A stretch of 64,000 nucleotides of DNA. Source: Cutibacterium porci. Lineage in GTDB: Bacteria > Actinomycetota > Actinomycetes > Propionibacteriales > Propionibacteriaceae. The position numbers and the translations under genes are program-made. Within the stretch, counting starts at the first letter, position 1. Each line of letters starts with the position of its first letter. The stretch spans positions 434,001 through 498,000 of the forward strand of contig NZ_VUMG01000003.1 in assembly GCF_009696315.1 (NCBI RefSeq), given 5' to 3'. This document shows, piece after piece, positions 1 through 10,545 of this stretch. The notes beneath the pieces are model-generated. The model did not search any database. It saw only the letters and a list, made by a program, of their open reading frames with translations, and was not told the origin of the DNA.

Positions 1-750
<750 letters not shown>

Positions 751-767
751 GCTATCACCATCCTGCA

Positions 768-804
768 TGATCGCTCCAGGGCCGTTTCGGTTCTGGAGCG
801 ATCA
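768..804 (+). terminator. Hairpin terminator after the CoA-transferase
   Basis: A perfect 12-bp inverted repeat (TGATCGCTCCAG / CTGGAGCGATCA) with a 13-nt loop starts 18 nt after the stop codon. There is only a short T/A tail, so termination strength is uncertain. Confidence 0.7.
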
Positions 805-884
805 TTATGTGCGGTAACCGCGCGAGGTGACGATTTTCGTCACGCCATGTAGTCACAGCCATGACTGCGCGCCGGTAGGCATGC

Positions 885-951
885 AAAAAATCCCGCCCCG
901 CCCCGGAGACAGGCACGTCAGTGCTGCCACCGTAGGCGAGTCGGGATTTTT
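885..951 (-). terminator. Probable terminator of the amidase gene
   Basis: Inverted repeat of about 10 bp (AAAAATCCCG / CGGGATTTTT) with a long GC-rich loop, just downstream of the amidase stop. Read on the minus strand it ends in GGGCGGGATTTTTT, a typical U-tract. Confidence 0.5.
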
Positions 952-953
952 GG

Positions 954-2360
954 TTATCGGAAACTGCGCTCATGCCCCCGAGCGCTTTCGAGGGCACAAC
1001 CGAGTGCCAGCAGAGTGGCCTCGCCGTACAGCCGACCGCCAAGCATGATGCCGATGGGCAGTTCTACGCCGTCAATAATCGTTGTGTGCAATGGCAGGCT
1101 CATTGCTGGGCGCCCGGTAATGTTCCATAGGCTGGTCCACGGTGTGAAACGGCATTGCGCGTCGAAATCAGCCGCCGGATCGTCATCATTCCGCAGCGCT
1201 CCTATCGGCAAGGGAGGCTGGGCTAGGGTCGGGCTGACGATGACGTCGAAGCTGTGCCAATGCTGCCCGACTCGGCGGGTCACCATCTGGATACCGGCCA
1301 AGGCGTCGGCTAGCTCGACTCCGCTGCGACGTCGGCCCTGGTCGCGCAGCCACCTGGACATGGGTGTGCAGAATTCTTCACGGTCGGGCGGAACCGGAAT
1401 CGCGGCGGCCCCGACTTCCCACACGCATCGGAAAGATTCCCACTCGGGAGGGCCAAAGGGGGCACTCGTCTGCTCGACGATGTGGCCCATCGACTCCAAG
1501 GTGGCTGCCGTCCGGTCGAGCGCCGTCAGGGCATCCGGATGTACCTGGGTATCGGCGATGACCGGATCGCGCAGTATTCCGATGTGTAGCGGTCTCAGGT
1601 CACGGTCACAGACCGACAGAAAGGTCCCTGTCGACGACGGGGCGTAGTAAGGGTCGCCCGGCCACGGCCCGGATAGTACGTCGAGGGCAGCTGCGGTGTC
1701 GCGCACTGTGCGGGTCAGCACCCCGCTGCTCACCAGCCCCGGGCCGTCAATCCCGTAAGGCCCTGACGAGACCCGGCCCCTACTGGGCTTAAGGCCGACG
1801 ACCCCGCAGCATGACGCCGGAATGCGTATTGATCCTCCGCCATCGGATCCCTGGGCGATCGGCACTTCCCCGGCCCCGACGGCGGCCGCTGCACCACCGG
1901 ATGACCCTCCCGCCATCCGGGTGTGGTCCCACGGGGTGACGGTAGCCGCCCGCCCGTCCGGCTCGGTATAGCAGGGGAGCCCGAATTCGGGTGCGGCCGT
2001 CGTCCCGATCGGGATAGCACCAGCCGATTTGAGTCGAGCGACGATGCCATCGTCGTAGTCTGCCAGCGTCCCGCCGACGGCCTGACTACCGACGGCACGA
2101 GGCGCTCCGCTCAAGGCGTTGAGATCCTTAATCGGGCAAGGAACGCCGAACAAGGGGCCCGGACGGACCTGTCCTACATCGAGCTGATGCTGGAGTTCGC
2201 GGGCGGTGTTCCGAGCCCCGGTGTCATCGATCCACGTCCACGCGTGACACTCGTCGGCATGTGCCGCTTCGAGGGCGGTATCAATAACCTCAAGGACCCC
2301 GACGTCGCCAGCGGCGATGCGGGTGGAGGTTTCCAGGGCGGTCAGTGGGTCCATAGTCAT
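954..2360 (-). CDS. Amidase (amidase signature family)
   Basis: 468 residues, the usual length for the family. The amidase signature is plain: a catalytic Lys in the PCPIKD segment (about residue 94), then [14 protein letters not shown] and [13 protein letters not shown], giving the Ser-cisSer-Lys triad. No signal peptide is seen, so it is cytoplasmic. Members hydrolyse amides such as aryl acetamides, carbamoyl compounds or aminoacyl-tRNA amides; the lack of gatB/gatC neighbours argues against a GatA role. The ATG at 2360 is followed two codons later by a second ATG, with a weak TAGGA upstream. It shares orientation with the LacI-type gene upstream (18 nt gap), so it may belong to the same transcript. 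The substrate is unknown. Confidence 0.85.
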   Translation of the reverse strand: MTMDPLTALETSTRIAAGDVGVLEVIDTALEAAHADECHAWTWIDDTGARNTARELQHQLDVGQVRPGPLFGVPCPIKDLNALSGAPRAVGSQAVGGTLADYDDGIVARLKSAGAIPIGTTAAPEFGLPCYTEPDGRAATVTPWDHTRMAGGSSGGAAAAVGAGEVPIAQGSDGGGSIRIPASCCGVVGLKPSRGRVSSGPYGIDGPGLVSSGVLTRTVRDTAAALDVLSGPWPGDPYYAPSSTGTFLSVCDRDLRPLHIGILRDPVIADTQVHPDALTALDRTAATLESMGHIVEQTSAPFGPPEWESFRCVWEVGAAAIPVPPDREEFCTPMSRWLRDQGRRRSGVELADALAGIQMVTRRVGQHWHSFDVIVSPTLAQPPLPIGALRNDDDPAADFDAQCRFTPWTSLWNITGRPAMSLPLHTTIIDGVELPIGIMLGGRLYGEATLLALGCALESARGHERSFR

Positions 2361-2378
2361 GGTCCTACCATGCCGACG

Positions 2379-3380
2379 TTAAGGGTCGGCGGGGTCATCC
2401 ACCGGAGGGCACGCTGAAGCCCGGACGATCAGGGCCGTAGGGATCTCGACTATTCCGCTGGGATCCGTTCCAAGGGCAAGGCGGGCCGCAGCTTCTCCCA
2501 CGGCCGCAAAATCAAGCCGCACCGTCGTAAGCGCTGGCCGAGTGGCCACCGAGTGTGGATGATCATCCATGCCGACGACAGAGACGTCCTCGGGAACCCT
2601 CAATCCCAGCCTGTCAAGCCCTGTCAAGAGGCCGATCGCCAAGTCGTCGTTTCCACACAAGACTGCCGTCACCCTGTGCGCTCGTACCGCCCGTGCAACG
2701 TGCATACCCGTCTCAACTGACCACCCAGTTGCCAACGGTTCGAGCGATGGGAGGCCTCGAGCAGACAGGACTTCGCGCCACCCCGCACATCGCGGATCAG
2801 GGTGTCCAGCAGGCGGAACTCCGACATAGGCAATGCGACGGTGACCCAAACCCGCCAAGTATTCTGTGGCTATTACTGCACCTGCATGATCATCGGTCCA
2901 CGCACGAGACCAGGGTTCGCCCTTTTCGGGTCTTCCCCCGGCAATAGCAACCGGAAGATCGACGGGCAACCCAGGCAGGAGAGCCACGCTGGGGGAATCA
3001 AACTCGAGGACGACAACCCCATCGGCTCGAGCGTCTAAGGCGCATCGCACGGTGGAACGGCATTGCATCGGCGACCCAGCCAGCACATGTAAAGAGGTCT
3101 CAACGCCGAGGTCCAGGGCCGCGCTTAGCACACCCGAGAGCGTCGCCCAGTAACCGGTGCGGCCGATGTCGGAAACGAGAACGTGCAACCGGGCGACGTC
3201 GGGATCAGCACGCCGATACCCCAGCTCGGTGGCCGCAGTGAGAATCTCCTCAGTGGCGCGCGGAAGGGTGCCCTCAGCACCACTTTGACGCGCCAAGGCA
3301 CGCGACGCCGTTGCTAAGGAGACGCCGGAACGCTCGGCGACGTCAGCTAATCGCGGGGGCCACCAGGGCCGCCTCACCAT
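2379..3380 (-). CDS. LacI-family transcriptional regulator
   Basis: 333 residues from the ATG at 3380, which overlaps the stop of the upstream glycosidase gene (ATGGTGA), implying coupled translation; an ATG 18 nt upstream is an alternative. The N-terminus has the LacI helix-turn-helix (RLADVAERSGVSLATASRAL, about residues 10-29), followed by a periplasmic-binding-protein-like effector domain with GLGHRRIAYVGVP and DVSVVGMDDHPHS, both family landmarks. It probably senses a sugar and controls the divergent GH16-like and GH36/ABC genes; an imperfect palindrome at 4831-4859 is a candidate site. Being the second gene after a structural gene fits autoregulation. Confidence 0.87.
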   Translation of the reverse strand: MVRRPWWPPRLADVAERSGVSLATASRALARQSGAEGTLPRATEEILTAATELGYRRADPDVARLHVLVSDIGRTGYWATLSGVLSAALDLGVETSLHVLAGSPMQCRSTVRCALDARADGVVVLEFDSPSVALLPGLPVDLPVAIAGGRPEKGEPWSRAWTDDHAGAVIATEYLAGLGHRRIAYVGVPPAGHPDPRCAGWREVLSARGLPSLEPLATGWSVETGMHVARAVRAHRVTAVLCGNDDLAIGLLTGLDRLGLRVPEDVSVVGMDDHPHSVATRPALTTVRLDFAAVGEAAARLALGTDPSGIVEIPTALIVRASACPPVDDPADP

Positions 3381-4756
3381 GGCCGGGTCACGTTCCATGT
3401 ACTGGACAATACCGGGTTCACACTCCGGCCCTCGGCAGGCGCATCCGCAGGAGACCAGGGCGCGACGGGGACGCATCTGGGGGCTGCTGAGGTGGAACAA
3501 GCCGGCGCAGACGGAACGGGAATCGATATTGCCGATCGGTTGGGAAGGGGCGAGGGAACCGCAGCGGTGAGCGTCCAGACCGCTGCCATGGCCGAATCCG
3601 AACCTTCGATCACCCTGTTATCAGCTACGACGATCGGCAAGCCTGTGAACTTTGAGTGCAGGGTACGCCCGGCCCCATCTGCAAGCATGTGCCAGCGATT
3701 GAGACTACCCCCGGCATCCGACGTCGTCCGACGTCCGGATCCGACGACGACCTCATGTTTACCGTCCTCGGCGTCGACACCGAGGACAGCACCGCCAGGA
3801 GTCGAAAGGCTGTAAGTGCAGTCGTCGTGCTGGACAACACGCCAAGTCTGAGGCTTCGTCTGCAAGGTAAGGACGCTGCCGTCAAGTCCCAAGAATCGCC
3901 CGTCCAAACTAGCCAGCCGATAGTCGCCAGCCTCTAGTGTCGGGTTCGGGGCGTACCAGGCGCGCACGTAATCAATGTCAAAACTAGCCGGGAGCTGACT
4001 GACGACTGGGGCCCCTAAATGCCCTTCGAGACTGAGGACCATGTGCCGCGACATCCGCCACAGAGAAGCGTCACTAGGTTTCGTTTCCCACGCCAGGTGA
4101 CGGTCAAAATAGAATCGGAGCCGACCGTCGCGACGTTCGACACCGTACGTGTGGTAATCCCGCGAAATGTCGACGTCAACCGGGTAGGCGTGGCCGCCGA
4201 AACGCCGGTGCGTGGTTTCCGTGTTATCAGGCCACACATGCGTCGCAATGTTCATCTTCATGTAGTCAAAAGTTTCCTCGACGTCAAGCTCTGGGTTTGG
4301 CTCGGCGCCGGTCAGCAAAAGGGGGCCACCGTCAAGGGCAGATGACTGCATCCAGATGGCCGACAGTACCCGGGCGGTCGAGGGCAGCACCTTGGCGCGC
4401 ACCTCGACATAGGTGCACAAGCCCGGCAAGTCAAAGACTGATTCGACGGCACCAAAAGTGTAGGAATAGTCATCGACCCGCTCGGCACGGGCAGATAAAC
4501 GGAGCTGCCCGTCAGAGAAGGACACGTTCGCGTCTCGAAAGAGGCCACTTCCCGAGTGTGAGTACCACAGGCCGCGATGCCACTGAACCGAACTGCGGAC
4601 CGGATCGGAAAACTCGTCTCCAACGCCCAGGAGGGTCCAGTCGCCGAGGTCGATATCGGCTCCGGTGGCGACAGCTCGATCGTGGCCGACAACCACCGGA
4701 ACAACCGCCGTGAGAATGGCAGCTTCGAGGACTGATCTACGTGTGATCAGTGTCAT
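3374..4756 (-). CDS. Secreted GH16-like glycoside hydrolase with C-terminal trefoil-like region
   Basis: 460 residues, ATG at 4756 preceded by AGGAG at 5 nt. The N-terminus is a Tat-type signal: TRRSVLEAA then a hydrophobic stretch ending AVA near residue 30. Residues about 35-270 have GH16 traits: GDEFSDP, a YVEVRAKV strand and the catalytic-type motif NPELDVEETF, with acidic residues spaced as in the E-x-D-x-(x)-E active site. Residues about 275-400 (GDYRLASLDGRFLGLDG, then TYSLSTPGGAVLGVDA) look like ricin-type beta-trefoil repeats for sugar binding. The proline-rich tail is low complexity. It probably cuts a beta-linked polysaccharide outside the cell; the exact substrate is not visible. 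It diverges from the alpha-galactosidase operon. Confidence 0.75.
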   Translation of the reverse strand: MTLITRRSVLEAAILTAVVPVVVGHDRAVATGADIDLGDWTLLGVGDEFSDPVRSSVQWHRGLWYSHSGSGLFRDANVSFSDGQLRLSARAERVDDYSYTFGAVESVFDLPGLCTYVEVRAKVLPSTARVLSAIWMQSSALDGGPLLLTGAEPNPELDVEETFDYMKMNIATHVWPDNTETTHRRFGGHAYPVDVDISRDYHTYGVERRDGRLRFYFDRHLAWETKPSDASLWRMSRHMVLSLEGHLGAPVVSQLPASFDIDYVRAWYAPNPTLEAGDYRLASLDGRFLGLDGSVLTLQTKPQTWRVVQHDDCTYSLSTPGGAVLGVDAEDGKHEVVVGSGRRTTSDAGGSLNRWHMLADGAGRTLHSKFTGLPIVVADNRVIEGSDSAMAAVWTLTAAVPSPLPNRSAISIPVPSAPACSTSAAPRCVPVAPWSPADAPAEGRSVNPVLSSTWNVTRPW

Positions 4757-4830
4757 GTGTGCTCCTATGCAACATCGTCACCCCTTGAGGGATGCCATGC
4801 AGCCTACGACAAATGACCCTCGTCTCCACG

Positions 4831-4859
4831 AGCGCGTGAAAACAGCTTTTTCATGCGCT
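4831..4859. promoter_or_regulatory. Candidate operator between divergent sugar operons
   Basis: An 11-of-12 inverted repeat, AGCGCGTGAAAA and TTTTCATGCGCT, flanks a 5-nt centre. It lies in the 184-bp divergent spacer between the GH16-like and GH36 genes, where a LacI-type repressor site would be expected. No stop codon precedes it, so a terminator is less likely. Confidence 0.45.
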
Positions 4860-4940
4860 GTGGACGGCCCCTTCTTTGGATCCTAGGGTGAACCGCATCA
4901 AGAACAACGGCCAATGCCGGCCGACCAGGAGCTCACCACT

Positions 4941-7031
4941 ATGCACAACGTCACCCAAGTCATCCAGCCGTACCGGCTCGCGATGGCCCCCGACCAACCG
5001 ATCGGTTTGGCAGCCGGAGCTCTTGACGGCACGGCAGCGCTTCCCCTCGTCGAATGCCTCACCCTCGAACATGGCCGATGCTTCGTCGACCATCGACTCA
5101 CCCAGACTGCTGTGGGGGCCGGTCTTCGTCCTGTTCACCGCGAACCGCTCACTTCGCCGTGGCCCGGCACCCGTATCACCCAGCATGATCCAAGATCCGA
5201 ACTCACCGTCACCGTCGATCTTTGGCACCCCACCTCAGGGACATTGCGCGGGCAAACAACCGTACAGAATGACGGCAAGCTCCCGGTCCACCTCACTGCC
5301 GTCTCTGCGATGTGCGCCAGCCTCCTGTCTGGAGCCGAGCTCGATAACCTGGATGTGCTCATCGCACCCAGCGCGTGGATGGCCGAGCAACGGTGGGCCC
5401 ATCACCACCTGTCCGATCTTCTGGTGGCCGTCGGCACCGAGTTGCATGGAGAATCCCCACGCGACCGCTTCATCCTATCCTCTGAGTCCGGTTGGTCATC
5501 GGGACGTTGGGAACCGGTCGGCTTTATTACTGACCCGGCCTCTGAACGCACCGTAGGCTGGCAGATTGAGCACAACGGTGGCTGGACTGTTGAATTAGCC
5601 CGGCGCTCTTCGACCCTGGGCCTCTGCCTCTTCGGGCCGACTGACCTTCAGCACCACTGGATGCACCAACTCGACCCAGGCGAGACTTTCACTACCCCCA
5701 CGGTGACGTTAGCGGTATCTGATAACGGCTGGCAGGGCGCGGCAGCCGAACTAAGCACCTACCGCCGCGTGTTGAGGGGCAGCAGTGGCACAGCAGCTCC
5801 GATCGTCTTCAACGACTACATGAATACCCTCATGGCCGATCCAACAGCCGAACGACTCTCGGCGCTCATCCCAGCCGCGGCTCGCACCGGAGCCGAGGTG
5901 TACTGTATCGACGCCGGATGGCACTCCGACGACACAGACTGGTGGGACGACGTCGGTTGTTGGGAGCCCTCGCCTCGCCGATTTCCTGGCGGGCTCCGCC
6001 GCACCCTTGATCTCATTCTCTCCTACGGCATGACGCCTGGCCTGTGGATTGAACCGCTGGCTGTCGGTCTGCGCAGTCCCCTCGTCAATGATCTACCACC
6101 GGAGGCTTTCATGCGCCGTGCAGGAGTTCCGATCGTCGAACAGAATCGGGTGCGTCTGGACATGCGCAATCCGCAAGCTCGCTCTCACCTAGATTCCGTC
6201 ATCGACAGGATGGTCAGTTACGGCATCGGCTATCTCAAGATTGATGACAATTTCTCTGTCGGTTCTGGCCCCGATGAGGACGCAGATTCTCCTGGTGACG
6301 GTTTGCTCGGGCATTGCCGCGCTTGGGCCTCCTGGCTTACCGACCTCTCTCGTCGTCACCCTGGACTCGTCGTCGAGAACTGCGCATCTGGGGGGATGAC
6401 CACCGACTATGCCCTGTTGGCCCGAGCAGCCATCCAGTCGACATCAGACCTCCAAGATTCGGTGCGTTACCCGCCCATCGCCGCCAATTCACCAATGACG
6501 ATTTTGCCCGAACAGGCCGCCAACTGGGCTTATCCACAGCCGGACATGGACGACGAGCAAATCGTCTTTACTGTCACTACCTCTTTAGCTGGCACCTTTT
6601 ACCTGTCCGGTCATGTCGATCGCATGAATGCTCACCAGATGGCTCTCGTGCAGTCTGGCGTGGAGGTAGCTAAGGCCTTACGGTCAGATCTCACCAGCCA
6701 GATACCGTGGTGGCCGAACGGCCTTGCCGGCTGGAATGACGAATGGATCGTCACCGGGCGTCGAAAAAAGTCGTCTCGTGACGGGGTGATCATCGTCTGG
6801 CATCGTCCTGGCACCGAATCGACAATTCTCGACTTACCTGATCTGGCTGGGACCCACCTCGTGCCTCTTTATCCACCAGCCTCTCTAGTCCCCGACCCAG
6901 GAATTCATATTGCTGACTCATCGGGTTCTCCTCGACTTAGTTGCCCGTCTCCCAAACCAACCGGCCGGGTCTTCCGCGTCCGGGACCTTCACGATTGCGT
7001 CACCGACGTCGCAGAAATGGAGAAGAAATGA
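4941..7031 (+). CDS. Alpha-galactosidase, GH36 family
   Basis: 696 residues from the ATG at 4941, chosen because AGGAG ends 9 nt before it; an ATG at 4914 has no such site. The order fits GH36: an N-terminal beta-sandwich, then a TIM barrel with YCIDAGWHSDD, the nucleophile motif GYLKIDDNFS and the acid/base region CASGGMTTDY...STSDLQD. No signal peptide is seen, so it acts on galactosides after import. The stop overlaps the start of the binding-protein gene (ATGA), and the gene heads an operon with a sugar ABC importer. That supports uptake and cleavage of alpha-galactosides such as melibiose or raffinose; the sugar itself is an inference. Confidence 0.88.
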   Translation: MHNVTQVIQPYRLAMAPDQPIGLAAGALDGTAALPLVECLTLEHGRCFVDHRLTQTAVGAGLRPVHREPLTSPWPGTRITQHDPRSELTVTVDLWHPTSGTLRGQTTVQNDGKLPVHLTAVSAMCASLLSGAELDNLDVLIAPSAWMAEQRWAHHHLSDLLVAVGTELHGESPRDRFILSSESGWSSGRWEPVGFITDPASERTVGWQIEHNGGWTVELARRSSTLGLCLFGPTDLQHHWMHQLDPGETFTTPTVTLAVSDNGWQGAAAELSTYRRVLRGSSGTAAPIVFNDYMNTLMADPTAERLSALIPAAARTGAEVYCIDAGWHSDDTDWWDDVGCWEPSPRRFPGGLRRTLDLILSYGMTPGLWIEPLAVGLRSPLVNDLPPEAFMRRAGVPIVEQNRVRLDMRNPQARSHLDSVIDRMVSYGIGYLKIDDNFSVGSGPDEDADSPGDGLLGHCRAWASWLTDLSRRHPGLVVENCASGGMTTDYALLARAAIQSTSDLQDSVRYPPIAANSPMTILPEQAANWAYPQPDMDDEQIVFTVTTSLAGTFYLSGHVDRMNAHQMALVQSGVEVAKALRSDLTSQIPWWPNGLAGWNDEWIVTGRRKKSSRDGVIIVWHRPGTESTILDLPDLAGTHLVPLYPPASLVPDPGIHIADSSGSPRLSCPSPKPTGRVFRVRDLHDCVTDVAEMEKK

Positions 7032-8338
7032 ATCGCCCCTTCAAGGCTGTCGCAGTAGGAGCCATCGCGACGCTGTGCCTCACTGCCTGCTCCGATCCAG
7101 GCTCAGGCTCACCGCAATCCTCAGGATCAGAGTCATGGCCGTCAGCAACCACCAATCTCCACGATGTGGAGTTGACGATGTGGGCCGCCCAGTCGTCGGC
7201 ATCGATCCCCAAGCAGGTCGTTGCGGACTTCAGTAAGGCTACCGGAGCCAAAATCAAGATCGTCACTCTCCCCGACCCCTACGAGCAGAGTGTCCAGACC
7301 AAAGTCGCCACCGGTGACGTCCCTGACCTGGCCATGTGGCAACCGACGACGTCGATGCTGACCAGCCTGGGGGCCAAAGAGCATCTGCAGGTGCTCGACG
7401 ACGCCCCGTGGGAGTCGAAAACTGACAAGAACGTCCTGGCTGCCGGTAGCTCATTGAACGGGCACCGCTACGCCGCCTTCGTCTCAGCACCCTCAGTCAT
7501 GGGCGTCTGGTACAACAAAGAAGTTTTCACCAAGAACGGCGTCCAGGTGCCGAAAAATTTCGACGAGATGCTCACCATCGCCAAGAAACTCAAGGCTGCT
7601 GGCCAGACCCCGTTCTACGAGATGGGCGGAGAGTGGTGGGCCAGCCAGTGGGCGGTTCAGGTACAGCTGGCCGACACCGCCAAGGCCGGTCTATGGGACA
7701 AAGTCAACAGAAATGAGGATAAGTTCACCGGCACTGAGATCCAAGGTGCTATCAACACCTACGACACCATGATCAAGGACGGCCTGTTCAATTCGGACAT
7801 AAAGACCGGAACTTTCAACGACCAAGCCAAGGCACTGCTCGACGGGAAAGCAGCGATGGCCATTCAAGTAACGAGCCTATTGGGCAACATGGCCGCCCGA
7901 ACCGACACTGCCACTCTCGACAAGAAGATCGGGTTCTTCCCCATCTCTAAATCGGGAACTGTGGCAACGTCAATCCCCGACCAGACCAACGCAGTGGTTG
8001 CCTTCAAGTCGAACGATGCCAAGAAGGAGACTGCGGCACGTCAGTTCATCACCTACTGGTTGTCCGACGGCTACGCGTCCTTCATCAAGAGACAAAACAC
8101 CGTTTCCATCATTAACGGTGTTCGAACGCCCGATTCCGTACCCAAAGCCCTCATCGACTCGAACGCTACCCTCAAAGACTCAGTCGGCTCGATGCAGTCT
8201 CTTGCCATCGCTAATCCCGACTTGGCAAAAAACCTCGGTGACATGATCGCTGGCACGAAAACCCCGGCACAAGTGGCTTCAGAGACTCAGTCCCAGTTCG
8301 CCCAGCTCGCCAAGGCGATCGGCGCGAAGGGATTCTGA
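7028..8338 (+). CDS. Sugar ABC transporter substrate-binding lipoprotein
   Basis: 436 residues from the ATG at 7028, which overlaps the GH36 stop and has GGAGAAG just upstream. The N-terminus is a lipoprotein signal: basic start, hydrophobic core, lipobox LTAC with Cys at about residue 22. The body shows family-1 solute-binding features: VELTMWAAQ, MGVWYNKEVFTKNG and GKAAMAIQVTS. It should be anchored outside the membrane and deliver a sugar or oligosaccharide to the two permeases that follow. No ATPase gene is present, as is common for actinobacterial CUT1 systems that share an MsiK-type ATPase coded elsewhere. Confidence 0.9.
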   Translation: MNRPFKAVAVGAIATLCLTACSDPGSGSPQSSGSESWPSATTNLHDVELTMWAAQSSASIPKQVVADFSKATGAKIKIVTLPDPYEQSVQTKVATGDVPDLAMWQPTTSMLTSLGAKEHLQVLDDAPWESKTDKNVLAAGSSLNGHRYAAFVSAPSVMGVWYNKEVFTKNGVQVPKNFDEMLTIAKKLKAAGQTPFYEMGGEWWASQWAVQVQLADTAKAGLWDKVNRNEDKFTGTEIQGAINTYDTMIKDGLFNSDIKTGTFNDQAKALLDGKAAMAIQVTSLLGNMAARTDTATLDKKIGFFPISKSGTVATSIPDQTNAVVAFKSNDAKKETAARQFITYWLSDGYASFIKRQNTVSIINGVRTPDSVPKALIDSNATLKDSVGSMQSLAIANPDLAKNLGDMIAGTKTPAQVASETQSQFAQLAKAIGAKGF

Positions 8339-8343
8339 TCCGT

Positions 8344-9246
8344 ATGCCCTCGATGGAAGCCGCACCGCGACACGGCAATGCAAACCAGTCGCACCCTTGG
8401 GGATTCGTCGTACCCGCGCTCGCCGTGCTCGCGGTGTTCTTCCTCACACCAACGATCTACAACTTCATCTACGCTTTCACAGACTGGTCGAGCTTCAAAA
8501 CGGCCATCAACCCAGTAGGCTGGAGCAATTTCTCCGATCTCATCGCATCAGGGAGCTTACGGAAATCCCTGATCATCACCCTTATTTACGCAGCTGGCGT
8601 GGCCGTTTTGCAGAATCTGTTCGGACTGGTGCTGGCCGTGATGTTGGAGCGCGACACCCTCGTCAACAAGATCGTCCGGGTAATTTTCTTTATCCCCGTG
8701 ATCCTCTCGGCACTAGCGACTGGTTACATTTTTCAAGCGTTGCTGCGCCCCGACGGCGGGCTCAACCAAATGCTCGGAATGCTCATAGGGTCTCCGGTGA
8801 AAGTCTCCTGGCTGGGTTCGACGACGTGGACTCTGCTCGTGTGCATCGTCATTCACTCATGGAAGTGGATGGGCATGTCGATGCTCGTGTACCTGGCCGG
8901 GCTTAAGACGATCGACGCCCAAGTGCTCGAAGCGGCACGCATCGACGGAGCGTCACGGTGGGCGGCATTCCACCATATCCGCCTACCTCTCGTCGCCCCA
9001 GCGGTGACATTCAACGTCGCCACCGCCTTACTGGGGTCGATGAACTCCTTTGACATTGTTCAGGCGACGACAGGCGGAGGCCCCGGCGGCTCCACCGAAC
9101 TACTCAATCTCTTCATCTTCCGAACTTTCGGCCAGGGCCTCTACGCTCAGGCAACGACAATGAGCCTGGTGCTTTTCGTGGCCGTTGTGATCTTGGCATT
9201 CCCCGTGATCGGGATGCTTCGTCGCCGTGAAGGGAAAATGTCATGA
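8344..9246 (+). CDS. Sugar ABC transporter permease (MalF type)
   Basis: 300 residues with about six hydrophobic segments, the first at WGFVVPALAVLAVFFLTP. The ATPase-docking EAA loop is EAARIDGASRWAAFHHIRLP, near residue 200. It starts 5 nt after the binding-protein gene and its stop overlaps the next permease start (ATGTCATGA), so the two permeases are translationally coupled and form one heteromeric channel. Confidence 0.9.
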   Translation: MPSMEAAPRHGNANQSHPWGFVVPALAVLAVFFLTPTIYNFIYAFTDWSSFKTAINPVGWSNFSDLIASGSLRKSLIITLIYAAGVAVLQNLFGLVLAVMLERDTLVNKIVRVIFFIPVILSALATGYIFQALLRPDGGLNQMLGMLIGSPVKVSWLGSTTWTLLVCIVIHSWKWMGMSMLVYLAGLKTIDAQVLEAARIDGASRWAAFHHIRLPLVAPAVTFNVATALLGSMNSFDIVQATTGGGPGGSTELLNLFIFRTFGQGLYAQATTMSLVLFVAVVILAFPVIGMLRRREGKMS

Positions 9247-10058
9247 CCAAACGCATCATTCAACCAATTGGCGCGGCACTGCTAGCTTTGATCGTCGTCG
9301 GGATACCACTGTGGACGGTCATCGTCACCGCGGGGAAGTCCCAGGCCGACGCACTCACCCCGGACATGTCATTGCCACACCACTGGCAGTTATTGACCAA
9401 CATCTCCACTGTCACCGACCAGACAAGGATCGGCTGGGCGTATCTGGGCTCGTTATTCCTGCTAATACCCTCGGTGGTCGTCGTCTTAGTCATCGGATCG
9501 ATGGCATCGTGGGTGCTGGCTCGGCGCAAAGGCAAGCTCGTCTCCGTCATCTACGCGTTGGGAATTTCGGGCATTATCCTACCTCCAGCAGTCGTCACCT
9601 TGGTATTGCTGCTGCGCCAGTTGGGATTGGCTGGCCGCCCCACTGGAATGATCTGTGCCTATGTCGGAATGTATCTGTCGACGGTGATTTTCTTCGTCAC
9701 AGGATTCGTCCGCACGATACCCGAATCCCTCGAGGAGGCAGCCCGAATCGATGGAGCTGGACCTATGCGCGTATTTGTAAAGGTCATCCTTCCCTTGCTG
9801 CGACCAGTGCTGGCAACTGCCACGATTCTCATCAGCCTTTACGTGTGGAACGACGTCTTCTATGCCTTCTTTATCGTAGGCGGTCGAATGGACACCTTGC
9901 CGCTGAATTTGTTTACAGTCGCCAGCGCTGGGGTACACCTCAATAACTGGCATCTCATTTTCACCTACGTACTGCTTATGAGCTTGCCGATTGTTGCGCT
10001 GTTCATTGTGTTCCAGCGCAGCATTATTTCAGGTATCACTTCGGGTGCGGTCAAGTGA
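9243..10058 (+). CDS. Sugar ABC transporter permease (MalG type)
   Basis: 271 residues with six predicted membrane segments and the EAA loop EAARIDGAGPMRVFVKVILP. As the second membrane subunit of the importer it ends the operon that begins at 4941. The following 430 bp hold no gene, and a hairpin at 10493-10522 separates it from the converging M81 gene. Confidence 0.9.
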   Translation: MTKRIIQPIGAALLALIVVGIPLWTVIVTAGKSQADALTPDMSLPHHWQLLTNISTVTDQTRIGWAYLGSLFLLIPSVVVVLVIGSMASWVLARRKGKLVSVIYALGISGIILPPAVVTLVLLLRQLGLAGRPTGMICAYVGMYLSTVIFFVTGFVRTIPESLEEAARIDGAGPMRVFVKVILPLLRPVLATATILISLYVWNDVFYAFFIVGGRMDTLPLNLFTVASAGVHLNNWHLIFTYVLLMSLPIVALFIVFQRSIISGITSGAVK

Positions 10059-10492
10059 CCCCTCTTACCGCCTGCGACCTTTGACCGTCCTTCGCTGATG
10101 CTCGACAGAAAGCATCTCACCAAACCCCACGGCATGCCGGCTCCAAGACGATCGCAATGCTCTTCCTCATAGCCGGCGACATCATGCTTAGATACCACTA
10201 GTGAAGTACCGGACGAACATGGTGCGCAGAGTTATCATCTCAGCCCAACAGCACTCATCAGCAGAGTTCGCAGTAACACTAGCTAATGACTCTCCGAAGA
10301 GATATGACGCGTCAACAAGTCAATCAGCTGGTTCAAGGAAGTGGCTCTCTAAAGCAAGCATGAATAGGTAGCACAGCAAAGTTTCACGGACCTTATCCGA
10401 ATCACAAACTAAAATCAGACCAACGAAAAACTCGTACTCCAGGGAGTATCCAACAACTGCCAGGCTCCATCCTCAGCTGAATAGACCCGACT
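10059..10492. other. Non-coding spacer between converging operons
   Basis: No credible gene is seen on either strand. The stretch is less GC-rich than its neighbours and holds no obvious RNA gene; the only clear structure is the hairpin at its right end. Confidence 0.6.
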
Positions 10493-10522
10493 AGATCGAG
10501 GCGTGATTGCACGCCTCGATCT
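10493..10522. terminator. Bidirectional hairpin between converging genes
   Basis: A perfect 13-bp stem (AGATCGAGGCGTG / CACGCCTCGATCT) with an ATTG loop lies 24 bp beyond the M81 gene stop. Neither side has a T-run, so it may act as a transcript end protector as well as a terminator. Confidence 0.65.
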
Positions 10523-10545
10523 GATTGGCGAAATCTCCACAGCGC

